Notes: generated by a model from the sequence alone, not told the origin. DNA of 7,515 bases from Caryophanales bacterium UBA3260 (GCA_002362595.1 DEUO01000151.1:327-7841), one strand, 5' to 3'. Shown: positions 1-6,061, counted from the stretch's first letter. Program-made: numbers and translations.

Positions 1-24
1 AAATAGATTATTAATAATCTATTT
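1..24 (-). terminator. Perfect palindrome at the 3' end of trpS, probable terminator
   Basis: Positions 1-12 are the exact reverse complement of 13-24. The last trpS codons and its stop (TAA at 13-11 on the minus strand) lie inside the palindrome. As RNA it folds into a stem of about 10 bp with a TTAA loop, and on the minus strand it runs into T residues at 3-1, where the window ends. This fits a rho-independent terminator for trpS. The symmetry means it could also act for a gene entering from the left. The stem is almost all A-T, so it is weak, and the full T-tract cannot be seen. Confidence 0.6.
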
Positions 25-1015
25 TCATTGCTTTTCTTATTTTTTCCATTTGCTCTTTAGCTTTTATAGAAGCATCTTTAGTACCTTCATCTAATATTTG
101 TTTTACTAAAGAAGGATTTTCTTCATATTTTTTTCTACGTTCTCTTACTGGTTTTAAGAACTCATTCATATGTTCAATAAGTTCTTTTTTACACTGAACA
201 CATCCACGCGCTCCACGTTTACATTCAGAACAAATAGTATTAACATTTTCTTCATTATTAACCAACTTATGATAATAATATACCATACATACATCAGGAT
301 TAGCAGGATCATCTTTCTTAATTTTATTTGGATCTGTTACAGCACCCATAACTTTTTTCTTTATTGTTTCTTCATCATCTATAAGATAAATAGCATTACC
401 TAAACTTTTGCCCATCTTTTCATTTCCATCAAGTCCTTTAATTCTTTTTGTTTCAGAAAGAAGAGCTTCAGGCTCTTTAAGAGTATCTCCATATATACTA
501 TTAAATTTCCTAACTATTTCACGACATTGTTCAATTAATGGAACTTGATCTTCACCAACAGGAACTAACTCTCCATTAAAGCATGTTATATCAGCCGCTT
601 GTGAAACAGGATAACCTAAAAAACCATATGTTATACTTTCACCATCATTACCGAATAATTCTTTCTTTTGAGCAATTTCAGATTTTACAGTTGGATTTCT
701 TTGCAGACGTGCAACAGTAACTAAATTTGAATAAAAAACAGTTAATTCAGCAATTTCAGGTATTTTTGATTGAACAAAGAAATGTATCTTATTAGGATCT
801 AAACCTATAGCTAACAAATCAGCAGTCATTTCAAAGACATTTCTTCTAACCTTATCAGGATTATCAAAATTGTCAGTCAAAGCTTGAACATCAGCAATTT
901 CCAAATAAAAATCATAATCGCCTTGGAGTTTACACCAGTTTTGCCCAGCTCCAAAATAATGTCCTAAATGTAAATTGCCAGTTGGTCTTAAACCCGTAAG
1001 AATAGTTTTCTTCAT
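11..1015 (-). CDS. trpS: Tryptophanyl-tRNA synthetase (class Ic), with a cysteine cluster
   Basis: Cytoplasmic enzyme that charges tRNA-Trp with tryptophan using ATP. The 334-residue product has the usual bacterial length. The Rossmann-fold HIGH-type signature is PTGNLHLGH at residues 11-19, the GEDQ motif is at 154-157, and the KMSKS loop reads KMGKS at 200-204. Start: ATG at 1015, with AAGGAG at 1030-1025 nine bases upstream. Unusual feature: five cysteines, C243, C262, C265, C272 and C275, sit between the KMGKS loop and the C-terminal helices. C243-X21-C265-X6-C272-X2-C275 nearly reproduces the [4Fe-4S] ligand pattern described for Thermotoga maritima TrpRS; zinc binding is the alternative. 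The gene is divergent from the lipoprotein gene. The 85-nt gap has no room for a T-box leader, so T-box control, common for Firmicute synthetase genes, is not visible here. Confidence 0.98.
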   Translation of the reverse strand: MKKTILTGLRPTGNLHLGHYFGAGQNWCKLQGDYDFYLEIADVQALTDNFDNPDKVRRNVFEMTADLLAIGLDPNKIHFFVQSKIPEIAELTVFYSNLVTVARLQRNPTVKSEIAQKKELFGNDGESITYGFLGYPVSQAADITCFNGELVPVGEDQVPLIEQCREIVRKFNSIYGDTLKEPEALLSETKRIKGLDGNEKMGKSLGNAIYLIDDEETIKKKVMGAVTDPNKIKKDDPANPDVCMVYYYHKLVNNEENVNTICSECKRGARGCVQCKKELIEHMNEFLKPVRERRKKYEENPSLVKQILDEGTKDASIKAKEQMEKIRKAMKIDY

Positions 1016-1043
1016 TGTGCATCACTCCTTCTTTAATCATTTT

Positions 1044-1073
1044 ATCATAATATGTATAAAAAGTTAATTATAA
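1044..1073 (-). promoter_or_regulatory. Tentative trpS promoter
   Basis: On the minus strand, TATGAT (1049-1044; five of six matches to the -10 consensus) lies 18 nt downstream of TTATAA (1073-1068; four of six matches to -35). Transcription would start near 1037, leaving a leader of about 22 nt that carries the AAGGAG site. Another reading is TTGTTT (1077-1072) with CATATT (1054-1049) at 17-nt spacing. The DNA is so AT-rich that such matches arise often by chance. Confidence 0.3.
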
Positions 1074-1100
1074 ACAATAATAAAAATAGAGGAGAATAAT

Positions 1101-1649
1101 ATGAAAAAGAAAAAAATCTTGTTAACTATTATTATATTGTTTACATTCTTTATTACAGGATGTGTTAATAATAACTTAACAGCTAAAGAAGCAGTTAGAG
1201 ACTATTTGGAATTATACGTTACATTAGATGATAGAGTAGTAGATCAACTTGACGATTACGTTAATCAAGAAGATTTTACAGAAGTTCAAAAAAATACCTA
1301 TAAAGAGATTCTAAAAAAGCAATATACCTCATTAAACTATACTTTTATTGATGAAAAGTATGAAGAAGATAAAGCTTATATAACAGCAAAAATAAATGTT
1401 TTAGATTTAGTAGGTGTTCAAAAAGAAGCTACTAAACATTTACAAGAATCTCCATTAGAATTCAACAATGAAGATGGTTCATACAATAAAAGTAAATTTC
1501 TCGATTATAAATTAGATTTAATGAAAAATGTAACAGATAAAACCGAATACGAAATAGAATTTAAAGTTATTAAGGAAAAAAATGAATGGGTTGTTTCTCA
1601 ATTATCTAACGATGATTTATTAAAAATCCATGGGGCATATGAAGAATAA
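1101..1649 (+). CDS. Small secreted lipoprotein, function unknown
   Basis: The 182-residue product starts with a lysine-rich n-region (MKKKK), a hydrophobic core at residues 6-18 and a lipobox ITGC at 18-21. It should therefore be cleaved before C21 and lipid-anchored to the outer face of the membrane. The mature part is charged and mostly helical at first: TAKEAVRDYLELY near residues 27-39 resembles the opening helix of small NTF2-like lipoprotein domains (DUF4878/DUF5105 type). The C-terminal segment around EYEIEFKVIKEKNEWVVSQ (from about residue 149) looks like paired beta strands. I infer an NTF2-like fold from this layout; no catalytic motif is visible. Start: ATG with AGAGGAG at 1088-1094, six bases upstream. 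It is divergent from trpS and just upstream of the lysozyme gene. A substrate or partner cannot be named. Confidence 0.85.
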   Translation: MKKKKILLTIIILFTFFITGCVNNNLTAKEAVRDYLELYVTLDDRVVDQLDDYVNQEDFTEVQKNTYKEILKKQYTSLNYTFIDEKYEEDKAYITAKINVLDLVGVQKEATKHLQESPLEFNNEDGSYNKSKFLDYKLDLMKNVTDKTEYEIEFKVIKEKNEWVVSQLSNDDLLKIHGAYEE

Positions 1650-1669
1650 TATATACAATTATTCTTTTT
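1642..1669 (+). terminator. Hairpin overlapping the lipoprotein stop codon
   Basis: AAGAATAAT (1642-1650) pairs perfectly with ATTATTCTT (1658-1666) around a 7-nt loop, followed by TTT at 1667-1669 (T-run 1665-1669). The TAA stop (1647-1649) lies inside the left arm. This fits a rho-independent terminator, but seven of the nine pairs are A-T, so it may be leaky. Confidence 0.5.
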
Positions 1670-1672
1670 ATT

Positions 1673-1681
1673 TGATATAAT
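1673..1681 (+). promoter_or_regulatory. Extended -10 promoter for the GH25 gene
   Basis: TGATATAAT is a perfect extended -10 element (TGnTATAAT). No good -35 lies 16-18 nt upstream, but extended -10 promoters can work without one. The predicted start is 1687-1689, at or beside the A of the ATG at 1689, implying a leaderless transcript. It sits directly after the hairpin of the preceding gene, where a new promoter is expected. Confidence 0.5.
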
Positions 1682-1688
1682 CTTGTAT

Positions 1689-2525
1689 ATGAAAAATATA
1701 AATTATGAAAAAATTAAATATCTATTCTTCAAACATAGCAAGTTAATTATTGCTCTTTTAACTATGCTTTTAATAATATTAATCTTTTTACTATTTAAAA
1801 CTTCATATAGTTCTCGCAACTTGAATGAATTTGATGAAATTCAAAACAATTTAGATGCAATATATATTAAAGATAAAAACCTTTATAATAAAACAAAAGT
1901 TGAATTAATAAAAAAAGAAGCTAAAGGAATAGATATTTCAAGCTGGCAAGGAAAGATAAATTGGGATAAAATATCTCAGTTAGATATCGATTTTATTATG
2001 ATTAGATGCGGTTTACGTGGTCAAAACTCACCTAAAATAAGTGAAGACAAATATTTTCATCAAAACATCAGAGAAGCTAATCGTTTAGGCATTCCTGTCG
2101 GCGTATATTTCTACTCAACAGCTATTGAGGAAATAGAAGCAATTGAAGAAGCTTCATACGTTATTAACCAAATAAAAGATTACAAAATAACATACCCAAT
2201 TGTTTATGATTTTGAAATATTTAATAAACATCGTGCAGTAGATATAAGTGATGAAGTAATTAATAATAATGCTCTTACATTTTTAAAATATATTGAAAAA
2301 CACGGATATAAAGGAATGTTATATTCTAATTTAACTAATTTAAAATATCATTGGAACACAAATCTATTTAACGATTATCATATTTGGTATGCACAATATG
2401 CTGATACCAAAAATTCTGATATCGAATATGATATGTGGCAATATGCCGATAATGGTCATATAGATGGTATAAAAGGTAAAGTAGATCTAAATACTTCTTA
2501 TATAACTTATCAAGAAACAGAATAA
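1689..2525 (+). CDS. Membrane-anchored GH25 lysozyme (N-acetylmuramidase)
   Basis: The 278-residue product has a positively charged N-terminus, one membrane segment at about 18-37, a linker, and a GH25 domain from about residue 78 to the end. GH25 enzymes cut the beta-1,4 bond between MurNAc and GlcNAc in peptidoglycan. Family marks: GIDISSWQG at 80-88 (first-strand Asp D82), the catalytic VYDFE at 172-176 (D174, E176), IWYAQYAD at 232-239, MWQYAD at 249-254 and the closing KVDLN at 264-268. The membrane segment has no clear cleavage site, so the enzyme is probably held at the outer face of the membrane. Start: ATG 1689 is preferred over TTG 1683 because a leaderless mRNA from the extended -10 box would begin near the ATG. 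Neither start has a Shine-Dalgarno sequence, unlike the other genes here. A likely role is wall remodelling of the host cell; nothing around it suggests a phage lysin. Confidence 0.93.
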   Translation: MKNINYEKIKYLFFKHSKLIIALLTMLLIILIFLLFKTSYSSRNLNEFDEIQNNLDAIYIKDKNLYNKTKVELIKKEAKGIDISSWQGKINWDKISQLDIDFIMIRCGLRGQNSPKISEDKYFHQNIREANRLGIPVGVYFYSTAIEEIEAIEEASYVINQIKDYKITYPIVYDFEIFNKHRAVDISDEVINNNALTFLKYIEKHGYKGMLYSNLTNLKYHWNTNLFNDYHIWYAQYADTKNSDIEYDMWQYADNGHIDGIKGKVDLNTSYITYQETE

Positions 2526-2526
2526 T

Positions 2527-2553
2527 AAAGTGGACTTAAAAGTCTACTTTTTT
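2527..2553 (+). terminator. Rho-independent terminator after the GH25 gene
   Basis: AAAGTGGAC (2527-2535) pairs with GTCTACTTT (2542-2550), with one G-T wobble, and the TT/AA next to the loop can extend the stem. It runs into a six-base T-tract (2548-2553). It starts one base after the GH25 stop codon and separates that gene from the carboxypeptidase operon. Confidence 0.85.
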
Positions 2554-2576
2554 CATATATTTATGTAGGTGATAGA

Positions 2577-3626
2577 ATGAAGAAATTAATATATATATTT
2601 CTCCTAATAATTCCTATATATACAAAAGCATTAAGTGCTGATTCTTATATTGTTATGGATATGGATAGTGGAAGAATTCTAGAAGGAAAGAATATTGAAG
2701 AAAAAAGCTTAATCGCAAGTACTACTAAAATATTAACAGCAATCGTCGCAATAGAGAATAGCAATCTAGAAGAAATTGTTGAGGTAAATGATGAAATATT
2801 AAAATCGTATGGTAGCGGTATATACATCCAAGTAGGAGAAGAACTAACATTAGATGACTTATTATATGGTTTACTTCTTCGTAGTGGTAATGATGCTGCT
2901 GTAGCAATTGCATCCCACGTTTCTGGTTCTATTGAATCCTTTGTTTTCTTAATGAATGCTACTGCCGAAAAGATAGGTATGAGCCATTCCATCTTCTATA
3001 ATCCTTCAGGCTTAGAAGAAGAAAACGGTAATGCTAATAAATCAACTGTATATGATATGGCTCTTTTAACTCAATATGCAATGAAAAATAAAGAATATCA
3101 ACGTATTGTTAAAACAAAAGAAATAATGGTAAAATCAAGCTACAAAACATATTCATGGACTAATAAAAATAAATTATTACATAGTTATAAATATTGTACA
3201 GGCGGTAAAACTGGATATACAAAAAAAGCTCATCGGACACTTGTAACAACTGCTACTAAAAATGACATGAACTTAATTGTAGTAACATTTAATGATGGAA
3301 ATGATTTTAAGGATCATCATGACTTATATGAAAAATATTTTAATAATTATGAAAGAATAAAAGTACTTGATAAAAATGATGATTATGGTGAAGAATACAA
3401 ATTAAAAAACGATTTCTATATAGTAAAGAATAATAAAGATAAAATAGAAACAAACATTATCAAAAATAGTACCGAAGGAGCCTTATATGGTAGTATAGTC
3501 GGTAAAATAGAAGTAATTCTTAATGGTGAAGTAATAGGTAGCCGTAATCTTTACTATAATAAAAAAAGTATTACATTAAAAAAAAGTTTTATTAATAAAT
3601 TAATAGATTTTTTAACTTTTTGGTAA
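2577..3626 (+). CDS. dacB: D-alanyl-D-alanine carboxypeptidase (S11 / class-5-type PBP)
   Basis: Secreted penicillin-binding protein that removes the terminal D-Ala from peptidoglycan stem peptides. The product is 349 residues, slightly short for the family (about 380-390). A signal peptide spans residues 1-20, with likely cleavage after ALS. The three active-site motifs are intact: S48-T-T-K51 (nucleophile Ser and general-base Lys), S103-G-N105, and K211-T-G213 within the segment TGGKTGYT. The short C-terminal domain ends in KKSFINKLIDFLTFW, an amphipathic aromatic helix of the kind that tethers these enzymes to the membrane. Start: ATG 2577 with TAGGTGATA just upstream. The symbol follows synteny with the B. 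subtilis sporulation operon dacB-spmA-spmB (PBP5*), not E. coli dacB. By sequence alone it could equally be named dacF, but no spoIIAA-AB-sigF follows. The spmA start is 10 nt after its stop. Confidence 0.95.
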   Translation: MKKLIYIFLLIIPIYTKALSADSYIVMDMDSGRILEGKNIEEKSLIASTTKILTAIVAIENSNLEEIVEVNDEILKSYGSGIYIQVGEELTLDDLLYGLLLRSGNDAAVAIASHVSGSIESFVFLMNATAEKIGMSHSIFYNPSGLEEENGNANKSTVYDMALLTQYAMKNKEYQRIVKTKEIMVKSSYKTYSWTNKNKLLHSYKYCTGGKTGYTKKAHRTLVTTATKNDMNLIVVTFNDGNDFKDHHDLYEKYFNNYERIKVLDKNDDYGEEYKLKNDFYIVKNNKDKIETNIIKNSTEGALYGSIVGKIEVILNGEVIGSRNLYYNKKSITLKKSFINKLIDFLTFW

Positions 3627-3636
3627 AAGGTGATAT

Positions 3637-4212
3637 ATGATAAATATAATATGGTTTTTATTAATAGCAATTGGTATAATATATTCTTTTCTTAGTGGTA
3701 ATAACAACATTGGTAATATAATAGTCAATAGTTCTTATGATACATATAAATTACTTATTTCTATTGGTCCTTTAGTAGTTCTTTGGTCTGGCATAATGAA
3801 TATAGCAAGTAAAAGTGGCTTATTGACAAAATTTAGTAAATTACTAAATCCTATTTTAAAAAAAATAATGCCTAGTATTAAAAATAATAAAGCTTTAGAA
3901 TATATTTCATCAAATATTGCTGCTAACATGCTAGGTCTAGGAAGTGTTGCAACACCAGCTGGTTTAAAGGCTATGAAAGAATTATCTAAAGAAAATAACC
4001 AAAAAGATGAAGCTAGTGATGCTATGATAACTTTTTTAGTACTAAATACAAGTGGCGTAACAATAATTCCTATGACTGTTATTGCTTTAAGAAATTCCTA
4101 TGGTAGCATTAATCCTACAAGTATTATTATTCCTAGTATTATTGCCACAACAATAAGTTCGATTTGTGGTTTAACATTAGATTATATTATAAGGAGGAAA
4201 AATGCTAAATAA
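3637..4212 (+). CDS. spmA: Spore maturation protein A (nucleoside-recognition/Gate-domain membrane protein)
   Basis: Integral membrane protein of 191 residues, close to B. subtilis SpmA in length. Hydrophobic segments lie at about 3-20, 36-57, 86-105 (weaker) and 130-150, with a last one at about 162-184. The family signature ANMLGLGSVATPAGLKAM is at 96-113, followed by a second conserved segment with LNTSG at 136-140 and TVIALRNSYGS at 147-157. In B. subtilis, SpmA and SpmB act together for spore-core dehydration and heat resistance. Their molecular activity is unclear, although the domain is shared with nucleoside transporters. Start: ATG 3637 with AAAAGGTGATAT directly upstream. Its last 11 nt overlap spmB, so the two are almost certainly co-transcribed and translationally coupled. 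Homologues also occur in bacteria that do not sporulate, so the gene does not prove sporulation here. Confidence 0.95.
   Translation: MINIIWFLLIAIGIIYSFLSGNNNIGNIIVNSSYDTYKLLISIGPLVVLWSGIMNIASKSGLLTKFSKLLNPILKKIMPSIKNNKALEYISSNIAANMLGLGSVATPAGLKAMKELSKENNQKDEASDAMITFLVLNTSGVTIIPMTVIALRNSYGSINPTSIIIPSIIATTISSICGLTLDYIIRRKNAK
4191..4197 (+). promoter_or_regulatory. spmB ribosome binding site inside spmA
   Basis: AAGGAGG is the most complete Shine-Dalgarno core in the operon and lies within the spmA coding sequence, four bases before the spmB ATG at 4202. It fixes that start and implies coupled synthesis of the two partner proteins. Confidence 0.85.
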
Positions 4213-4684
4213 TTATATTATTCCTTTAGTTGTAATTATAATATTAATATATGGTATAGCAAAGCGAAGCAATATATATGATAATTTTATTGAAGGAAGT
4301 ATCGATGGCTTAAAAATAGTTATTGAAATAATCCCTGCTATGCTAGCTATGATATTCGCTGTAAATATCTTTATTGGTAGTAATATTCTAGATATTTTTG
4401 TTGGCAAATATAAAGAAGTGATACCTATGGTAATATTAAGACCAATAAGTGGCAATGCAACTCTTGCTATTTTATCCAACATATATAAAATACACGGAGT
4501 AGACTCATTTATTAGTTTTTTAGCTAGTGTAATTCAAGGAGCAACAGATACAACTATATATGTTCTTGCACTTTACTTTGGTAGTATTCACATAAAAAAG
4601 ACTAGGTATGCCTTATGGGTCGGCTTATTTGCAGACTTTTGTGGAATTTTAGCGGCATTCATTGTTGTTCATCTATTTTTTTGA
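4202..4684 (+). CDS. spmB: Spore maturation protein B (nucleoside-recognition/Gate-domain membrane protein)
   Basis: Partner of SpmA in the membrane. The product has 160 residues, a little shorter than B. subtilis SpmB. Hydrophobic segments lie at about 4-19, 37-59 and 118-130, with a C-terminal one at about 138-159. Family marks are RPISGNATLAIL at 80-91 and the strongly conserved QGATDTTIYVLALYFGS at 112-128, followed by KKTRYAL at 132-138, all in the order seen in SpmB. Translation starts at an ATG inside the end of spmA. The stop is TGA, the only one among the complete genes here. If TGA were read as Trp, six more codons would follow before TAG at 4700. The exact activity of the SpmAB pair is not established in the family. 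Confidence 0.95.
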   Translation: MLNNYIIPLVVIIILIYGIAKRSNIYDNFIEGSIDGLKIVIEIIPAMLAMIFAVNIFIGSNILDIFVGKYKEVIPMVILRPISGNATLAILSNIYKIHGVDSFISFLASVIQGATDTTIYVLALYFGSIHIKKTRYALWVGLFADFCGILAAFIVVHLFF

Positions 4685-4710
4685 TATACTTATAATAGGT
4701 AGTGATAAAT

Positions 4711-5217
4711 ATGAAAGAAATAGAATATATAATTTGTCCAAAATGTGGTACAAAAGTTGTAGAAGGAACAAAAAAGTGTCCAAAATGTCATAGTACTTTA
4801 GGTGCTAAAAAAAGCTGCCCTAAATGTGCCAAAATAAATGATATTAAAGCTAAAAATTGTGTAAATTGCGGATTTAACTTTAATAAAAAACCTCGAAGTA
4901 TTAAATTTAATCTAATTATTTCGATTTTTTTGGTTATTTGCTTATTCATCCTAGTAGGACTAGAATATACAGGTGTAGTAAAAAAAATAAATCTAATATT
5001 TAAAATAATATCTGCTATTTTTATTCTATTTCTATTATATTCTAACATTAACTATGGTTATAATGATATTGTAGATTATGGTACTAAAGAAGAAGTATAT
5101 AATGAAGAAATGAATAAAAAACTTAATAAAATGAAACGAATAAGTAGCATACTAATAATAAGTGCTGGTATTATAATCATAATATGTTTAATAATCTATT
5201 ACTTTGCAAGAAGATAA
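4711..5217 (+). CDS. Double-zinc-ribbon membrane protein, function unknown
   Basis: The 168-residue product has an N-terminal cytoplasmic-type zinc-ribbon pair: CPKC at 9-12, CPKC at 23-26, CPKC at 36-39 and CVNC at 50-53. These eight cysteines would bind two zinc ions. Three hydrophobic helices follow at about 67-90, 94-113 and 146-165, with a charged segment between the second and third (KEEVYNEEMNKKLNKMKR, 126-143). It is a zinc-ribbon membrane protein of the sort scattered through Firmicutes; I cannot assign a specific role. Start: ATG 4711 is preferred to GTG 4702 because the GTG lies inside the Shine-Dalgarno-like TAGGTAGTGATA. It begins 26 nt after spmB and ends at a hairpin, so it is probably the last gene of the dacB-spmAB operon. 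A TATAAT at 4691-4696 could give a separate short transcript but lacks a -35. Confidence 0.85.
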   Translation: MKEIEYIICPKCGTKVVEGTKKCPKCHSTLGAKKSCPKCAKINDIKAKNCVNCGFNFNKKPRSIKFNLIISIFLVICLFILVGLEYTGVVKKINLIFKIISAIFILFLLYSNINYGYNDIVDYGTKEEVYNEEMNKKLNKMKRISSILIISAGIIIIICLIIYYFARR

Positions 5218-5231
5218 ATTTCTTCTTTTTT
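5208..5231 (+). terminator. Terminator after the zinc-ribbon gene
   Basis: AAGAAGA (5208-5214) pairs with TCTTCTT (5221-5227) around a 6-nt loop and continues into T residues through 5231. The TAA stop (5215-5217) lies in the loop. It marks the probable end of the dacB-spmA-spmB transcript. Confidence 0.6.
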
Positions 5232-5242
5232 CATTTTTATAG

Positions 5243-5248
5243 TATAAT
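5243..5248 (+). promoter_or_regulatory. Probable -10 box for rluB
   Basis: A perfect TATAAT lies 17 nt before the rluB ATG and just after the preceding terminator, where a promoter is needed. The -35 position (TTCTTC at 5220-5225, 17-nt spacing) is poor. Transcription would start near 5255, at the edge of the ribosome binding site, giving a leader of only about 11 nt. Confidence 0.4.
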
Positions 5249-5265
5249 TAAAAAAGGTGATACAA

Positions 5266-6021
5266 ATGGAGCGTTTACAAAAAGTTATAGCTAATTTAGG
5301 TTATTGTTCTCGTAGAAAAGCAGAAGAATTAATAAGTATGGGTTCAGTTTATGTTAATGGTACCCAAGTAACAGAACTAGGTACTAAAGTAAATAATAGC
5401 GACATAATAGTTATTGATGGTAAAACAATTAATAAAAATGTCCAAAAAGAATATTATTTATTAAATAAACCTCGTGGTGTAATATGCAGTGTTAAAGATG
5501 AATTAAATCGTCGTATTGTTACAGATTTAATTAATACAGAAGCAAGAATATATCCAGTCGGTCGTTTAGACTATGATACAACAGGAGCTTTAATATTAAC
5601 TAATGATGGCGATTTTGCTAATACCTTAATGCATCCTTCAAATGAAGTAGAAAAGACATACCTTGCCATAACAGAAGGAATTATGACAACAGAAGAAATA
5701 TATAAATTAAAAACAGGTATTACAATTGATGGAACTAAAGTAATACCTAAAAGACTAAAAATAAAAAAAAGAGATCTTGAAAAAAATAGAGAAAAAGTTG
5801 AAATAACTATCATTGAAGGCAAAAATCATATTGTCAAAAAAATGTTTGAAGCGGTCGGTCACCCTGTAAACAAATTAACAAGAGAACGTATAGCATTTCT
5901 TGATGTTAAAGGACTAAAGTCAGGAGAATATCGCCTATTAACACATGATGAAGTAAAAAGACTAAAATCATTAAAAACCACTTTAAATAAAAATAGTAAA
6001 CAAAAAGTTAATATACAATAA
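5266..6021 (+). CDS. rluB: 23S rRNA pseudouridine synthase, RluB type
   Basis: Converts a uridine in the peptidyl-transferase region of 23S rRNA (E. coli U2605 for RluB) to pseudouridine. The product is 251 residues. An S4 RNA-binding domain covers about 1-60, opening with MERLQKVIANLGYCSRRKAEELI. The RsuA/RluB catalytic domain follows, with KPRGVICSV at 68-76 and the catalytic motif GRLDYDTTG at 99-107 (D102). Near the C-terminus lies EGKNHIVKKMFEAVGHPV, the counterpart of the family's EGRNRQVRRM-type segment. The tail is short and rich in Lys and Asn. Start: ATG 5266 gives the canonical family N-terminus. The in-frame GTG at 5257 lies inside the AAGGTGATA ribosome binding site and is rejected. 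Its place after spmB follows the B. subtilis order (spmB, then ypuL/rluB), apart from the inserted zinc-ribbon gene. RluE/RluF/RsuA relatives are less likely given synteny and start motif. Confidence 0.95.
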   Translation: MERLQKVIANLGYCSRRKAEELISMGSVYVNGTQVTELGTKVNNSDIIVIDGKTINKNVQKEYYLLNKPRGVICSVKDELNRRIVTDLINTEARIYPVGRLDYDTTGALILTNDGDFANTLMHPSNEVEKTYLAITEGIMTTEEIYKLKTGITIDGTKVIPKRLKIKKRDLEKNREKVEITIIEGKNHIVKKMFEAVGHPVNKLTRERIAFLDVKGLKSGEYRLLTHDEVKRLKSLKTTLNKNSKQKVNIQ

Positions 6022-6031
6022 CTTTACCAAT

Positions 6032-6061
6032 AAAAAACGCCACTTTACAAGTGACGCTTTT
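6032..6061 (-). terminator. Convergent terminator between rluB and the ferredoxin gene
   Basis: CACTT (6041-6045) and AAGTG (6049-6053) form the stem top, flanked by GC pairs and A/T runs. On the minus strand the two imperfect positions (6040/6054 and 6037/6057) become G-U wobbles, giving a stem of about 12 bp with a GTA loop followed by TTTTTT (6037-6032). On the plus strand the same positions are C-A mismatches. The element therefore suits the ferredoxin transcript best, but may stop rluB transcription as well. Confidence 0.8.

Noticed and set aside
170..403. Plus-strand open frame of 77 codons inside trpS
   Set aside because: It is antisense to a fully conserved TrpRS, and its Phe/Ile/Ser/Thr-rich composition is what a reversed AT-rich gene gives; no good ribosome binding site.
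1016..1100. T-box or other tryptophan-responsive leader upstream of trpS
   Set aside because: The gap is only 85 nt and shows no T-box-type stems or a terminator/antiterminator pair.
1689..2525. GH25 protein as a phage endolysin or part of a prophage
   Set aside because: It has its own membrane anchor, and no holin, tail, integrase or other phage gene is nearby; the neighbours are chromosomal housekeeping and envelope genes.
2645..2992. Minus-strand open frames within the carboxypeptidase gene (2645-2992 and 2725-2913)
   Set aside because: Antisense to the region with the SxxK and SGN motifs, with low-complexity Ser/Leu/His-rich products.
4691..4696. TATAAT before the zinc-ribbon gene as an independent promoter
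   Set aside because: It has no -35 or extended -10 TG, and transcription would start inside the ribosome binding site. TATAAT is expected often by chance in this composition.
4682..4702. Mycoplasma-type code with TGA read as Trp
   Set aside because: spmB ends at TGA where SpmB proteins end, no conserved gene here has an internal TGA, and tryptophans at conserved positions use TGG.
4702..4704. GTG starts at 4702, 5257 and 6377 and a TTG at 1683
   Set aside because: The three GTGs fall inside the Shine-Dalgarno sequence of the following ATG nine bases downstream. The TTG has no ribosome binding site, and the -10 box favours the ATG at 1689.
3735..5048. Minus-strand open frames under spmA, spmB and the zinc-ribbon gene
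   Set aside because: They are shadows of three well-supported membrane proteins; no start signals or family motifs.
5571..5822. Minus-strand open frame of 83 codons within rluB
   Set aside because: Lies opposite the rluB catalytic domain and has no recognisable motif.
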